A stretch of DNA of 64,000 nt from Pseudoalteromonas holothuriae (lineage in GTDB: Bacteria; Pseudomonadota; Gammaproteobacteria; Enterobacterales; Alteromonadaceae), in contig NZ_CAMAPC010000010.1 of assembly GCF_945859825.1 (NCBI RefSeq), positions 1-64,000 on the forward strand, read 5' to 3'. The stretch's first letter is position 1; each line of letters opens with the position of its first letter. The notes below the pieces were generated by a model. The model ran no database searches and had not been told where the DNA came from. It worked only from the letters and a program-made list of their open reading frames with translations. The position numbers and the translations under genes were made by a program. This document shows positions 34,755-43,944 of this stretch, one piece after another.

Positions 34755-37084
34755 TGCAAGCCGTATTAAATAAATTAGAGTACATCGTATTTCGACACCG
34801 TATGGCAGTGGTACTGTTTTTTACGGTGTTAACATGTTTACTGGGATATAAAGCCACCCAAATTCAACTTGATGCGTCATTTAATAAAAATATTCCGTTG
34901 CAGCATGAATACATGCAGTTATATCTAAAGCATGAAAAACAATTCGGGGGTGCCAATAGCATTTTGCTCTCGGTATGCGATAAAGATGGAGACATTTTCA
35001 ATCCGGATTTTTTTGCTCAACTAAAAGCGGTACATGATCAGTTATATTTTATTCCTGGGGTAAATAGACCATTAGTGAATTCGATATTTTCGCCAAGTGC
35101 TCGCTTTGTGGAAGTAGTTGAAGATGGTTTTGCTGGTGGCCCTATCATCCCAGCTAATTTTGCTGCGACTGAACAGGGTCTAGCTGTTGTAAAGCAAAAC
35201 ATTGAAAAAGCAAATGTAGTAGGTCGAATGATAGCCAGCGACTATAGCTGCGCTATGGTAAGTGCACAGTTGATGGAAATTGACCCACAGACCCAAGAGA
35301 AGCTAGATACACTTGCTTTTGCAAAAAAATTAGAATCTCAAATTCGTGAACCTCTAAGTACTGAACAGGTCAGCATCCATATTATTGGCTTTGCTAAAAT
35401 GGCAGGAGATATCGCCGACGGTGCAAAAGGCGTTGTGTTATTTTTTGCTGTTGCCATTGCATTTACATTTATCATGGTTTGGTTATTTTGCAAGAGCTTT
35501 AAACTCACATTATTACCAATTGCATGCTCTATTATTGCCGTTGTGTGGCAAATGGGGTTGTTATCTAGCTTAGGATTTGGTTTGGATCCGATGTCTATTC
35601 TAGTGCCGTTTTTAGTTTTTGCTATTGGTGTTAGCCATGGCGTGCAAATGATCAATTCAATTGGTAAAAAAGTGGCTGAGGGGGTATCTAGTAAAGTAGC
35701 AGCTCAAGCGAGCTTTAAGGCATTGCTGATCCCTGGCGGTATTGCATTATTGTCAGACACGATTGGCTTTTTAACATTATTAGCCATAGACATTGGTATT
35801 ATTAGAGAATTGGCCATAACAGCAAGCTTAGGTGTGGCGGTCATTATATTTACAAATTTGGTGTTACTACCTATTTTAGCTTCGTACTTTAATTCAAGTA
35901 AAATTAAGCGTGTTGATGACGGTAAGACAACATCTCATTCTTTGTTTACACAAGTAAGAGAAGTGCTGGTGTGTGCTACAGATAGAAAATGGGCCCGAGT
36001 AATTTTAGCTGTATCGGCGTTATTATTTGCGTTTGGCTATTGGCAGGCACAAAGTATGCGTATTGGTGATTTACATGCAGGTGCACCTTCGCTTCACCAA
36101 GATGCACGATATAATCAAGATACTTTCTTAATCTCAGACCGCTATGCTATTTCATCAGACATATTGAAAGTAATTGTTGAAGCTTATCCCGCTGCTTGTA
36201 CTGAGCATGAAACAATGGCAAGGATCAGTCGTTTTCAATGGCGCGTTGAAAATCTATCAGGTGTACAATCTGCCGTCTCTTTGAGCTCTGTAGCACAAGC
36301 TGTTAATGCTGGTTACAATGAAGGTAACCAGAAATGGCAAACGCTCCCACGAAACAGTGCATCTTTAGTACAAGCGACTTCTCGTGTTGAAACCAGTACA
36401 GGGTTACTTAATGGCGATTGTTCGGTTATGCCAGTGATCATTTTTATGGAAGATCATAAAGCAGAAACCATTGATTACGTTGTTTCAAGTATTAAACAAT
36501 TTGCACAAGAAGAAAATACCGACACTGTTCAGTTTAAATTAGCTTCAGGCCCGATAGGTGTAATGGCTGCAACAAACGAGTCAGTATCTGCGGCGCAGTT
36601 GCCAATGATGATCTATGTATACGGTGCAGTCATTATTTTGTGCTTGGTAAGTTTTAGAAGTGTTAAAGCAACGATTGCTGTGGTGTTACCACTTTATATT
36701 GTATCAACCTTAGCACAAGCCTTAATGGTAAAATTGGAAATAGGCCTTACAGTTTCTACATTGCCAGTGATTGCACTTGGAGTAGGTATTGGTGTTGATT
36801 ATGGTATTTATATCCTGTCGTCTATGATGGGACAGTTAAAGCAAGGTATACCTTTACCAATTGCTTATCGAAATGCGCTTGCTGAGCGAGGTAGTGCAGT
36901 GCTGTTCACAGGTATTACATTAGCGATAGGAGTTAGTACTTGGATTTTCTCTGCACTGAAGTTTCAAGTCGATATGGGTATACTTCTAACGTTTATGTTT
37001 TTGGTAAATATGCTCGGTGCTGTGTTGTTATTACCTGCTATAGGCACGTTGCTCTGGACCGACCAGAAAAAAAAACGTGAATAA
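34754..37084 (+). CDS. MMPL/RND family transporter
   Basis: 776 residues. One helix near residue 18 is followed by a large periplasmic loop (about 40-215), a block of five helices (about 220-380), another single helix near 410, a second loop, and a final block of five helices (about 620-770): the twofold RND plan of about twelve helices. Conserved-looking stretches are PFLVFAIGVSHGVQM and ALGVGIGVDYGIYILS, where charged residues lie within the membrane. MMPL members export or move lipids and hydrophobic molecules driven by proton flow. With the preceding genes it could complete a path from inner to outer membrane. Confidence 0.93.
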   Translation: MQAVLNKLEYIVFRHRMAVVLFFTVLTCLLGYKATQIQLDASFNKNIPLQHEYMQLYLKHEKQFGGANSILLSVCDKDGDIFNPDFFAQLKAVHDQLYFIPGVNRPLVNSIFSPSARFVEVVEDGFAGGPIIPANFAATEQGLAVVKQNIEKANVVGRMIASDYSCAMVSAQLMEIDPQTQEKLDTLAFAKKLESQIREPLSTEQVSIHIIGFAKMAGDIADGAKGVVLFFAVAIAFTFIMVWLFCKSFKLTLLPIACSIIAVVWQMGLLSSLGFGLDPMSILVPFLVFAIGVSHGVQMINSIGKKVAEGVSSKVAAQASFKALLIPGGIALLSDTIGFLTLLAIDIGIIRELAITASLGVAVIIFTNLVLLPILASYFNSSKIKRVDDGKTTSHSLFTQVREVLVCATDRKWARVILAVSALLFAFGYWQAQSMRIGDLHAGAPSLHQDARYNQDTFLISDRYAISSDILKVIVEAYPAACTEHETMARISRFQWRVENLSGVQSAVSLSSVAQAVNAGYNEGNQKWQTLPRNSASLVQATSRVETSTGLLNGDCSVMPVIIFMEDHKAETIDYVVSSIKQFAQEENTDTVQFKLASGPIGVMAATNESVSAAQLPMMIYVYGAVIILCLVSFRSVKATIAVVLPLYIVSTLAQALMVKLEIGLTVSTLPVIALGVGIGVDYGIYILSSMMGQLKQGIPLPIAYRNALAERGSAVLFTGITLAIGVSTWIFSALKFQVDMGILLTFMFLVNMLGAVLLLPAIGTLLWTDQKKKRE

Positions 37085-37180
37085 ATGTGCTCTTAAATAG
37101 CCATGAATGGCTATTTATATCTATATTTTGTGAATAGATGAGCAAATAGCTGAAAAGCTTAAAATGTTTTCATCGAAAAG

Positions 37181-37237
37181 GCTGTTTATTAGCGTCAGAA
37201 AGGTTAAAATTCTTTTGACTCCACGCTAATAAACAGC
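37181..37237 (+). other. Long hairpin in the leader of the glutamate dehydrogenase gene
   Basis: GCTGTTTATTAGCGT at 37181 pairs perfectly with ACGCTAATAAACAGC at 37223 (15 pairs). The 27-base loop can pair again (CA-AAAG with CTTTTG). No U-run follows. It lies 49 bases before the ATG, so it may be a leader structure or the end of the previous operon. Confidence 0.6.
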
Positions 37238-37285
37238 TGTACAAATAATCTACCGTTCAAAGGTGGTATAGATTAAGGAACACAT

Positions 37286-40200
37286 ATGACACAAAATGAA
37301 GGTCCAGCATCAGTTATCTTGGATAACGTATGTAAGTTGATCCACAAGAAAGTTCATGCAGAAAACGTGTCACTCGTTGAAAAATTTGCCAAAGCCTTGT
37401 ACAGCAATATGTGTAAAGAGGACTTGGCAAACCGCAACGATAGTGACTTATATGGCGCTGCACTTAGTCTTTGGAATTCTCTCGAACAAAATAACTCAGA
37501 TGATGCGATTATTCGCGTATTCAATCCTGAGGTAGCAAAAGATGGCTGGCAGTCATCTCATACAATCGTAGAGATAATAGCCAAAGATATGCCTTTTTTG
37601 GTTGATTCAGTGCGTATGGCGATGACTCGCGAAAATATTGTTTCGCATTTATTGTTACACTGTCCTCTGAAAATTCAACGTAATGATGACGCAAGTATCT
37701 CCGCGATTTCCAACTTAAAAACAGAACAAGAGTCGACATCGACCAAAACGGTGTTCTTTATTGAAATAGACCGTCAAACGGATAAAAGAGAAATTGAAGC
37801 CTTTAAAAAAGAACTTGAGTCTGTTTTACAAGATGTGTCTTTGGCAGTAGAAGACTGGCTACCGATTCGCAATAAACTTAAGTCAGTCATTAAAGATTTA
37901 CCAAAACGTGATTTTAAATGCGATGAAAGTGAAGTAAAAGAAGCAATAGAATTCCTTGACTGGTTAACACAAGATAACTTTACTTTTATGGGCTATCGTC
38001 AATATGATTTGTGCCCAGTTCAAGGAGATTATGAACTTAAGCATGTGACAGAGACTAGCTTAGGTTTAATGAAAAAATCTTCTGATGCTCAAGGGCGGTT
38101 ATTATCTGAGTTACCAGAAGTCGCCCGTAAAGAAGCGCGTAGTAGTAACTTACTCATTCTTACCAAAACAAATTCATTGTCACGAGTGCATCGTCCAGCA
38201 TACGTAGATTACGTAGGTATTAAGCGTTTTGATAACGACGGTAACGTGATTGGTGAAGACCGCTTTATTGGCCTGTTTTCATCAAGCTTTTACAACAACA
38301 GTGCTGCTGATGTGCCGGTGCTCAAAAGCAAGATTAATCGCATCATGCAAATGTGTGATTTTGCGCAAGGAACGCACGCTTATAAAGCCGTGTTAAATAT
38401 CCTTGAGACATACCCTCGAGATGAGCTAGTTCAAGCTCGTGAAGCGGAACTTTTAGAAGTTGCCATGGGTGTACTGCAAGTGCAAGAGCGAGACATGTGT
38501 CGTTTATTTGTTCGTAAAGACATTTATGGTCGTTTCTTTTCTTGTATGGTTTATGTACCAAGAGAGCGTTATAACACCGCACTTAGACGTGAAACTCAAC
38601 AATTGTTGGCCAATGCGTTCCAATCAAAAGAAAAAGTTGAATTCACAACCTACTTCTCAGAATCTACGCTTGCAAGAACGCATTATACTGTACGTGTAGC
38701 AGATAATAATATTGAATATAACGTGAAAGATATTGAAAACAACCTAATTGAAGCCGCTCGCACTTGGGAAGATAAACTTCATGATGCGTTGCTTGAAAGT
38801 GCGGGTGAGTCTCGTGGTAATGAATTATTTAGAAAGTATGCATCAGCATTTCCAAGAGCTTATAAAGATGAAGTGTTACCAAGTGCATCAGTTGTTGATA
38901 TCGAAAAGGTAGAGCAACTTGATGATGAGAACAAGCTAGATATGCTGTTCTATCGTCCACAAGAAGAAGCAAACTCACAAATCGTGCGTTTAAGTTTGTT
39001 TCACAAAGACGTGCCTATTCATTTGTCTGATGTGATGCCAATGCTTGAAAACTTTGGTTTACGTGTGATTGGTGAAACACCTTTTGCAATTAAATCAAGC
39101 GATGGTCAAGTAAATTGGATCATGGATTTCTCAATGCTGCTTGATAGCAAAGGTATTGCTGATTTCAACAAAGTATCAGCGCGCTTTCGTGCCGCGTTAA
39201 CAAATGTATGGCATAACCGTTTAGAAAATGATGGTTTTAATCGTTTAGTGCTTCTAGGTGGCTTGACGGGTCGTGAAGCATCCATTCTTCGTGCATATGC
39301 TAAATATATGCGCCAAATTGGAGTGACATTTTCGCAAAGCTATATTGAGAATACATTTGATCACTATCCGCATATTGCAGCTAAAATTGTTGATTTATTC
39401 GTTAAAAAGTTTTCTCCATCAAAGCCGGCAGCTCAAAAAACCATCGATAAAGTGATCGCTGGTATTTATGAAGACTTGGAAAATGTCGCAAACTTAGATG
39501 ACGATCGTATCATTCGTTTGTACGTTGATATGATTAATGCGACATTGCGCACCAACTTTTTCCAAAAAGAGCAAGATGGTAGCAACAAATCTTATGTTTC
39601 GTTTAAGGTCAAACCTAGCGAAATACCAGATATGCCATTGCCATTGCCTGCATTTGAAATTTTTGTTTACTCACCGCGTGTTGAGGGTGTTCACCTTCGC
39701 GGCGGGAAAGTAGCGCGTGGTGGTTTGCGTTGGTCTGATAGACGAGAAGATTTCCGTACTGAAGTGTTAGGCTTAGTTAAAGCACAACAAGTTAAGAATA
39801 CGGTAATTGTACCCGTTGGCTCTAAAGGTGGTTTTGTATGTAAGCAACTACCTAGTGAGCGCGAAGCGTTCTTTAAAGAAGGACAAGAGTGTTACAAAAT
39901 TTTCATTCGTGGTTTACTCGATATTACCGATAATATTGTACATGGTGAAATCGTTGCACCTCAAAGTGTACTTCGCCATGATGAAGATGACCCATATTTA
40001 GTTGTAGCGGCTGATAAAGGGACTGCCACTTTCTCGGATATTGCCAATGGTATAGCCCAAGAATATAATTTCTGGCTAGGTGATGCATTCGCATCAGGTG
40101 GTTCAATAGGTTATGACCATAAGAAAATGGGTATTACCGCTAAAGGTGCTTGGGAATCTGTAAAACGACATTTCCGTGAAATGGACATTGATTGTCAAAC

Positions 40201-42124
40201 TACAGACTTTACCGCTGTCGGTATAGGTGACATGGCAGGTGACGTGTTTGGTAATGGTATGTTGCTATCAAAGCATATTCGATTGCAAGTCGCGTTTAAC
40301 CATATGCATATTTTTGTCGACCCTAACCCTGACGCTGCTAAATCTTATGTTGAACGCGAGCGCTTATTCGCATTACCTCGCTCTTCTTGGGAAGATTATG
40401 ATAAATCGTTGATCTCAGAAGGTGGGGGTATTTTTTCTCGTGCAGCTAAATCTATTACATTGACAGCTGAAATGAAAAAAATGCTTGGCACTAAGAAAGC
40501 AAGCATGACACCGAATGAGCTAATCAAGGCTGTTTTGATGATGCCGTCTGATTTGCTCTGGAATGGTGGTATCGGTACTTATATTAAGCACTCTAAAGAG
40601 ACAAGTGCAGAAGTTGGCGATCGTGCCAATGATGCGTTGCGCATTAATGGTGCTGATCTTGGCGCTAAAATCTTCGGTGAAGGTGGCAACTTAGGCGCAA
40701 CTCAGCTAGGCCGTATCGAATTTGCGAGCAAAGGCGGACGTATTAATACTGACTTTATTGATAATGTCGGTGGTGTGGCATGTTCTGATAACGAAGTTAA
40801 TATTAAGATTCTATTAAACGGTCTTGTTGCTGAAGGTGATTTAACTCAAAAGCAACGTGACGAGTTACTTTACTCAATGACCGATGAAGTTTCTGAGTTG
40901 GTGTTGGCTGATTGTTATCGTCAAACACACACACTTTCGATTACTAAATCAAAAGGTCCAGCAACGTTAAAAGAGAAAGTACGGTTTATTCATGCCCTTG
41001 AAAAAGACGGTAAGCTTGATCGAAACATTGAATTCTTACCAACAGATGAAGAGCTTGCGGAGCGTGCTGCTGCAGATAAGGACCTTACACGTCCAGAGTT
41101 ATCTGTGCTGGTCTCTTATTCAAAAATGGTTTTAAAAGAGTCACTCGTTGTAGATGATGTGTCTGAAAACCCATATTATCGTCAACTACTCGTTACATCG
41201 TTCCCAGTTCCACTGCGTGAAAAGTTCAATTTAGCAATGGATAACCATCCATTACGTAAAGAAATTATCGCCACAAAATTAGCAAATAACATTGTTAATG
41301 ATATGGGCTTGAACTTCATGGTTCGCATGAACGAAGAAACAGGTGCAAGTGACAGCGAAATTGCACTTTGCTACTCAATTGCCAGTGCAATTTTTGAAAT
41401 GAAGAGCACATGGAGTGCTATTGCTCAACTGGATAACAAGATCCCATCAACGGTGCAAACCGAGATGCTTTATCAACTGCGTCGTACGGTTCGTCGAGCT
41501 ACGCGTTGGTTCTTACGTCATCGTAATAAAGCCATGACAATTGAGCAAACAATCGAGTTTTTTGCACCAGTGTTTAAAGATGTGAGCAATAATTTAAACA
41601 GTTATATGATTGAATCAGAAAGTGCTTCGATTATGGCAAATGCTAAAAAGCTAGAAGAGAAAGGCGTACCAGGTGACATCGCTTTACGTATCGTATCTTT
41701 ATCTAGCTTGTTCTCAGTGATGGACTTAGCTGAAGTCGCGCAAAACTCTAATCGTAATGTTGAATTGGTTTCAAATACCTACTTTAACCTTGGCGCAAGT
41801 ATGGGCTTGCATTGGTTCTTAGATCAGATCACAGCCCAACCTGTATCAAATCATTGGCAGGCACTTGCTCGTGCTTCATACCGTGAAGAGCTAGATTGGC
41901 AACAACGCTCACTAACAGAAGTGGTGCTAAACAGCTTTGAGGGTGATGAAGAAGATGTAAATGCATTAATAGAACAGTGGATGGACAACCAATCATTACT
42001 ATTACATCGTTGGCAGCAAATGTTACAAGAGTTTAAGACTTCACAAAGCCATGACTTTGCTAAGTTTTCAGTAGCGCTACGAGAGCTAATGTTGTTGAGT
42101 CACAATTGTGACACTATTAAATAA
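37286..42124 (+). CDS. gdhB: NAD-specific glutamate dehydrogenase (large type)
   Basis: 1,612 residues, the size of the L-GDH class (about 180 kDa). N-terminal regulatory ACT-like parts fill roughly residues 1-700. The catalytic dehydrogenase core near 800-1200 includes LRGGKVARGGLRWSDRREDF, VGSKGGFV, GIGDMAGDVFGNGML and IFGEGGNLGATQ. It oxidises glutamate to 2-oxoglutarate and ammonium with NAD and is usually used for growth on amino acids. AAGGAA precedes the ATG. It is a single gene with a strong terminator. A long hairpin in the leader may regulate it. Confidence 0.97.
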   Translation: MTQNEGPASVILDNVCKLIHKKVHAENVSLVEKFAKALYSNMCKEDLANRNDSDLYGAALSLWNSLEQNNSDDAIIRVFNPEVAKDGWQSSHTIVEIIAKDMPFLVDSVRMAMTRENIVSHLLLHCPLKIQRNDDASISAISNLKTEQESTSTKTVFFIEIDRQTDKREIEAFKKELESVLQDVSLAVEDWLPIRNKLKSVIKDLPKRDFKCDESEVKEAIEFLDWLTQDNFTFMGYRQYDLCPVQGDYELKHVTETSLGLMKKSSDAQGRLLSELPEVARKEARSSNLLILTKTNSLSRVHRPAYVDYVGIKRFDNDGNVIGEDRFIGLFSSSFYNNSAADVPVLKSKINRIMQMCDFAQGTHAYKAVLNILETYPRDELVQAREAELLEVAMGVLQVQERDMCRLFVRKDIYGRFFSCMVYVPRERYNTALRRETQQLLANAFQSKEKVEFTTYFSESTLARTHYTVRVADNNIEYNVKDIENNLIEAARTWEDKLHDALLESAGESRGNELFRKYASAFPRAYKDEVLPSASVVDIEKVEQLDDENKLDMLFYRPQEEANSQIVRLSLFHKDVPIHLSDVMPMLENFGLRVIGETPFAIKSSDGQVNWIMDFSMLLDSKGIADFNKVSARFRAALTNVWHNRLENDGFNRLVLLGGLTGREASILRAYAKYMRQIGVTFSQSYIENTFDHYPHIAAKIVDLFVKKFSPSKPAAQKTIDKVIAGIYEDLENVANLDDDRIIRLYVDMINATLRTNFFQKEQDGSNKSYVSFKVKPSEIPDMPLPLPAFEIFVYSPRVEGVHLRGGKVARGGLRWSDRREDFRTEVLGLVKAQQVKNTVIVPVGSKGGFVCKQLPSEREAFFKEGQECYKIFIRGLLDITDNIVHGEIVAPQSVLRHDEDDPYLVVAADKGTATFSDIANGIAQEYNFWLGDAFASGGSIGYDHKKMGITAKGAWESVKRHFREMDIDCQTTDFTAVGIGDMAGDVFGNGMLLSKHIRLQVAFNHMHIFVDPNPDAAKSYVERERLFALPRSSWEDYDKSLISEGGGIFSRAAKSITLTAEMKKMLGTKKASMTPNELIKAVLMMPSDLLWNGGIGTYIKHSKETSAEVGDRANDALRINGADLGAKIFGEGGNLGATQLGRIEFASKGGRINTDFIDNVGGVACSDNEVNIKILLNGLVAEGDLTQKQRDELLYSMTDEVSELVLADCYRQTHTLSITKSKGPATLKEKVRFIHALEKDGKLDRNIEFLPTDEELAERAAADKDLTRPELSVLVSYSKMVLKESLVVDDVSENPYYRQLLVTSFPVPLREKFNLAMDNHPLRKEIIATKLANNIVNDMGLNFMVRMNEETGASDSEIALCYSIASAIFEMKSTWSAIAQLDNKIPSTVQTEMLYQLRRTVRRATRWFLRHRNKAMTIEQTIEFFAPVFKDVSNNLNSYMIESESASIMANAKKLEEKGVPGDIALRIVSLSSLFSVMDLAEVAQNSNRNVELVSNTYFNLGASMGLHWFLDQITAQPVSNHWQALARASYREELDWQQRSLTEVVLNSFEGDEEDVNALIEQWMDNQSLLLHRWQQMLQEFKTSQSHDFAKFSVALRELMLLSHNCDTIK

Positions 42125-42137
42125 TTTTTAAATAGTT

Positions 42138-42168
42138 AAAATACCCCGGCCTTGCTGGGGTATTTTTT
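42138..42168 (+). terminator. Intrinsic terminator of the glutamate dehydrogenase gene
   Basis: AAAATACCCC/GGGGTATTTT ten-base stem, 9-base loop and a long T-run. Confidence 0.92.
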
Positions 42169-42222
42169 TGTCTGTATTCAATTATAGATTGTTATGTTAC
42201 TTAGGAATTTTGAGGAGTTTTC

Positions 42223-43233
42223 ATGTTTTATGATATTGCGCGTCGCTATATGTTTAGCCGTGATGCTGAATGGGCACACGAATTTGCATTAGATAATTTA
42301 AGACGTTTTGCACATACACCGTTGAGTATGGCATGGTCGCAATCTGTCGCGGATAAACCAGTAAACTTCCTTGGCTTAGAACTTAAAAATCCAGTAGGGC
42401 TTGCTGCAGGCTTAGATAAAAATGCAGAGTGTATAGATGCATTTGCGCAAATGGGGTTTGGTTTTCTTGAAGTAGGAACGGTTACACCAAGGCCACAGTT
42501 AGGCAACGAAAAGCCGCGCATTTTTAGATTGCCAGAAGCACACGCAATTATTAATAGAATGGGTTTTAACAATAAAGGCGTGGATAATTTAGTAAATAAT
42601 GTGAAAGCCGCAAAATATGATGGGATCTTAGGGATCAACATTGGGAAAAATAAAGATACGCCAAATGAACAAGGCAAAGATGATTACATTCATTGTATGA
42701 GAAAAGTATTTGAACATGCTTCATATATCACTGTAAATATTTCTTCACCAAATACACCTGGGCTACGAGATTTACAATACGGAGATGCCCTTGACGATTT
42801 ATTGCAAAGTCTTAAAAATGAGCAAATGGACCTAATAGCTAAGCACAGTAAATCTGTGCCTATGTTAGTTAAGATTGCACCGGATATTGATGCTGTGCAA
42901 GTTGCGCAAATAGCTGAATCCTTACAAAAAAACCGAATTGATGGTGTGATTGCAACTAATACCACTTTAGAACGTGGTGCAGTTGATGGTATGCAATATG
43001 CGACCGAAGCAGGTGGTTTATCAGGTCAACCTGTCAGAGAAAAGTCTACGTTTGTAGTGAGTGAACTTAAGCGCCTTACACAAGGTAAACTGCCGATTAT
43101 TGGAGTAGGTGGTATTGACTCTGCTCTGTCTGCAAAAGAGAAGCTTGATGCGGGTGCATCATTGCTTCAAGTGTACACTGGCTTTATTTACGAAGGCCCA
43201 AAATTGGTGAAAAAGATCATTGATGGTTTATAA
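42223..43233 (+). CDS. pyrD: Dihydroorotate dehydrogenase (quinone), class 2
   Basis: 336 residues, the same length as E. coli PyrD. An N-terminal helical membrane-binding segment (about 1-40) precedes the FMN barrel with [29 protein letters not shown], the catalytic-serine strand [11 protein letters not shown], and the phosphate-binding IIGVGGI and [16 protein letters not shown]. It oxidises dihydroorotate in pyrimidine synthesis, passing electrons to ubiquinone. GAGGAG lies ahead of the ATG. zapC follows, as in E. coli. Confidence 0.97.
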   Translation: MFYDIARRYMFSRDAEWAHEFALDNLRRFAHTPLSMAWSQSVADKPVNFLGLELKNPVGLAAGLDKNAECIDAFAQMGFGFLEVGTVTPRPQLGNEKPRIFRLPEAHAIINRMGFNNKGVDNLVNNVKAAKYDGILGINIGKNKDTPNEQGKDDYIHCMRKVFEHASYITVNISSPNTPGLRDLQYGDALDDLLQSLKNEQMDLIAKHSKSVPMLVKIAPDIDAVQVAQIAESLQKNRIDGVIATNTTLERGAVDGMQYATEAGGLSGQPVREKSTFVVSELKRLTQGKLPIIGVGGIDSALSAKEKLDAGASLLQVYTGFIYEGPKLVKKIIDGL

Positions 43234-43357
43234 GGATCAGTTATATAAGTCAATGATCATCTACAAATTGTTCTTATAAAAAATTTTTACAGCTTACTAT
43301 TTTTGTTTATAATCCCTTGTACTATTCAACAAAGTAAAATAGTACGGGGGTTTTATT

Positions 43358-43885
43358 TTGCAGGCATCAAAAGAGTGGCAATGGATTAGTTGTCGCGAAA
43401 AAAACCGTTTGCTTGTAGATTTAGGAGAGGAGTTAATTCTCTGTACTCCTTTTCGCATACGTCAACTTACACAAGACGCTTATAGTAACCCCCACCTTAG
43501 TATTAGCGAAGCAGGCTACTATCAAAACGTATTTGATTATCTTCGCAGTTTTAATGTTTGGTCTGAACCCCAGTGTTGTCAAATAGCACTTAATGCAACA
43601 GCTGCGAAGTTTTATTTACTCCCTGTTCAAGCTAAAAGTTGGTTCTTTGAAATTTATTCAGGAGAGCAGCCTTGTACGGAAGCGATTATTCGTTTGCGTT
43701 CAAATCAACAGCAAGGTGATTTTTTTATTGTTGAACAAATTGATAGTACTTGTTTGTGTATTAGTTTAAGTGGTGAATTTGCTTTAGATGAAAACCTGAG
43801 ATTAGAGCAATTTCAAGCAATCAAAGTTCTAAATAACCGTGTGCATCCAGTATTAAGTAGTAATAAAATTTCCCAAATGGCGTGA
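43358..43885 (+). CDS. zapC: Cell division protein ZapC
   Basis: 175 residues, close to E. coli ZapC. Family sequences are WQWISCREKNRLLVDLGEEL and FRIRQLTQDAYSNPHLSISEA-like opening, cut here as FRIRQLTQDA. It binds FtsZ and stabilises Z-ring bundles. The start is a TTG: an in-frame stop lies 18 bases upstream, no ATG is available and GGGGG sits seven bases before. It lies between pyrD and rlmKL, the order seen in enterobacteria. Confidence 0.9.
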   Translation: MQASKEWQWISCREKNRLLVDLGEELILCTPFRIRQLTQDAYSNPHLSISEAGYYQNVFDYLRSFNVWSEPQCCQIALNATAAKFYLLPVQAKSWFFEIYSGEQPCTEAIIRLRSNQQQGDFFIVEQIDSTCLCISLSGEFALDENLRLEQFQAIKVLNNRVHPVLSSNKISQMA

Positions 43886-43944
43886 TCAAGCTCCCTCTAA
43901 CCTATGTTATACTCGCGGGTAATTGAATATAAAGGGTTAGTACA

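Noticed and set aside
42246..42677. A 143-residue open frame opposite pyrD
   Set aside because: Antisense to a strongly conserved gene, with no ribosome site or recognisable domain.
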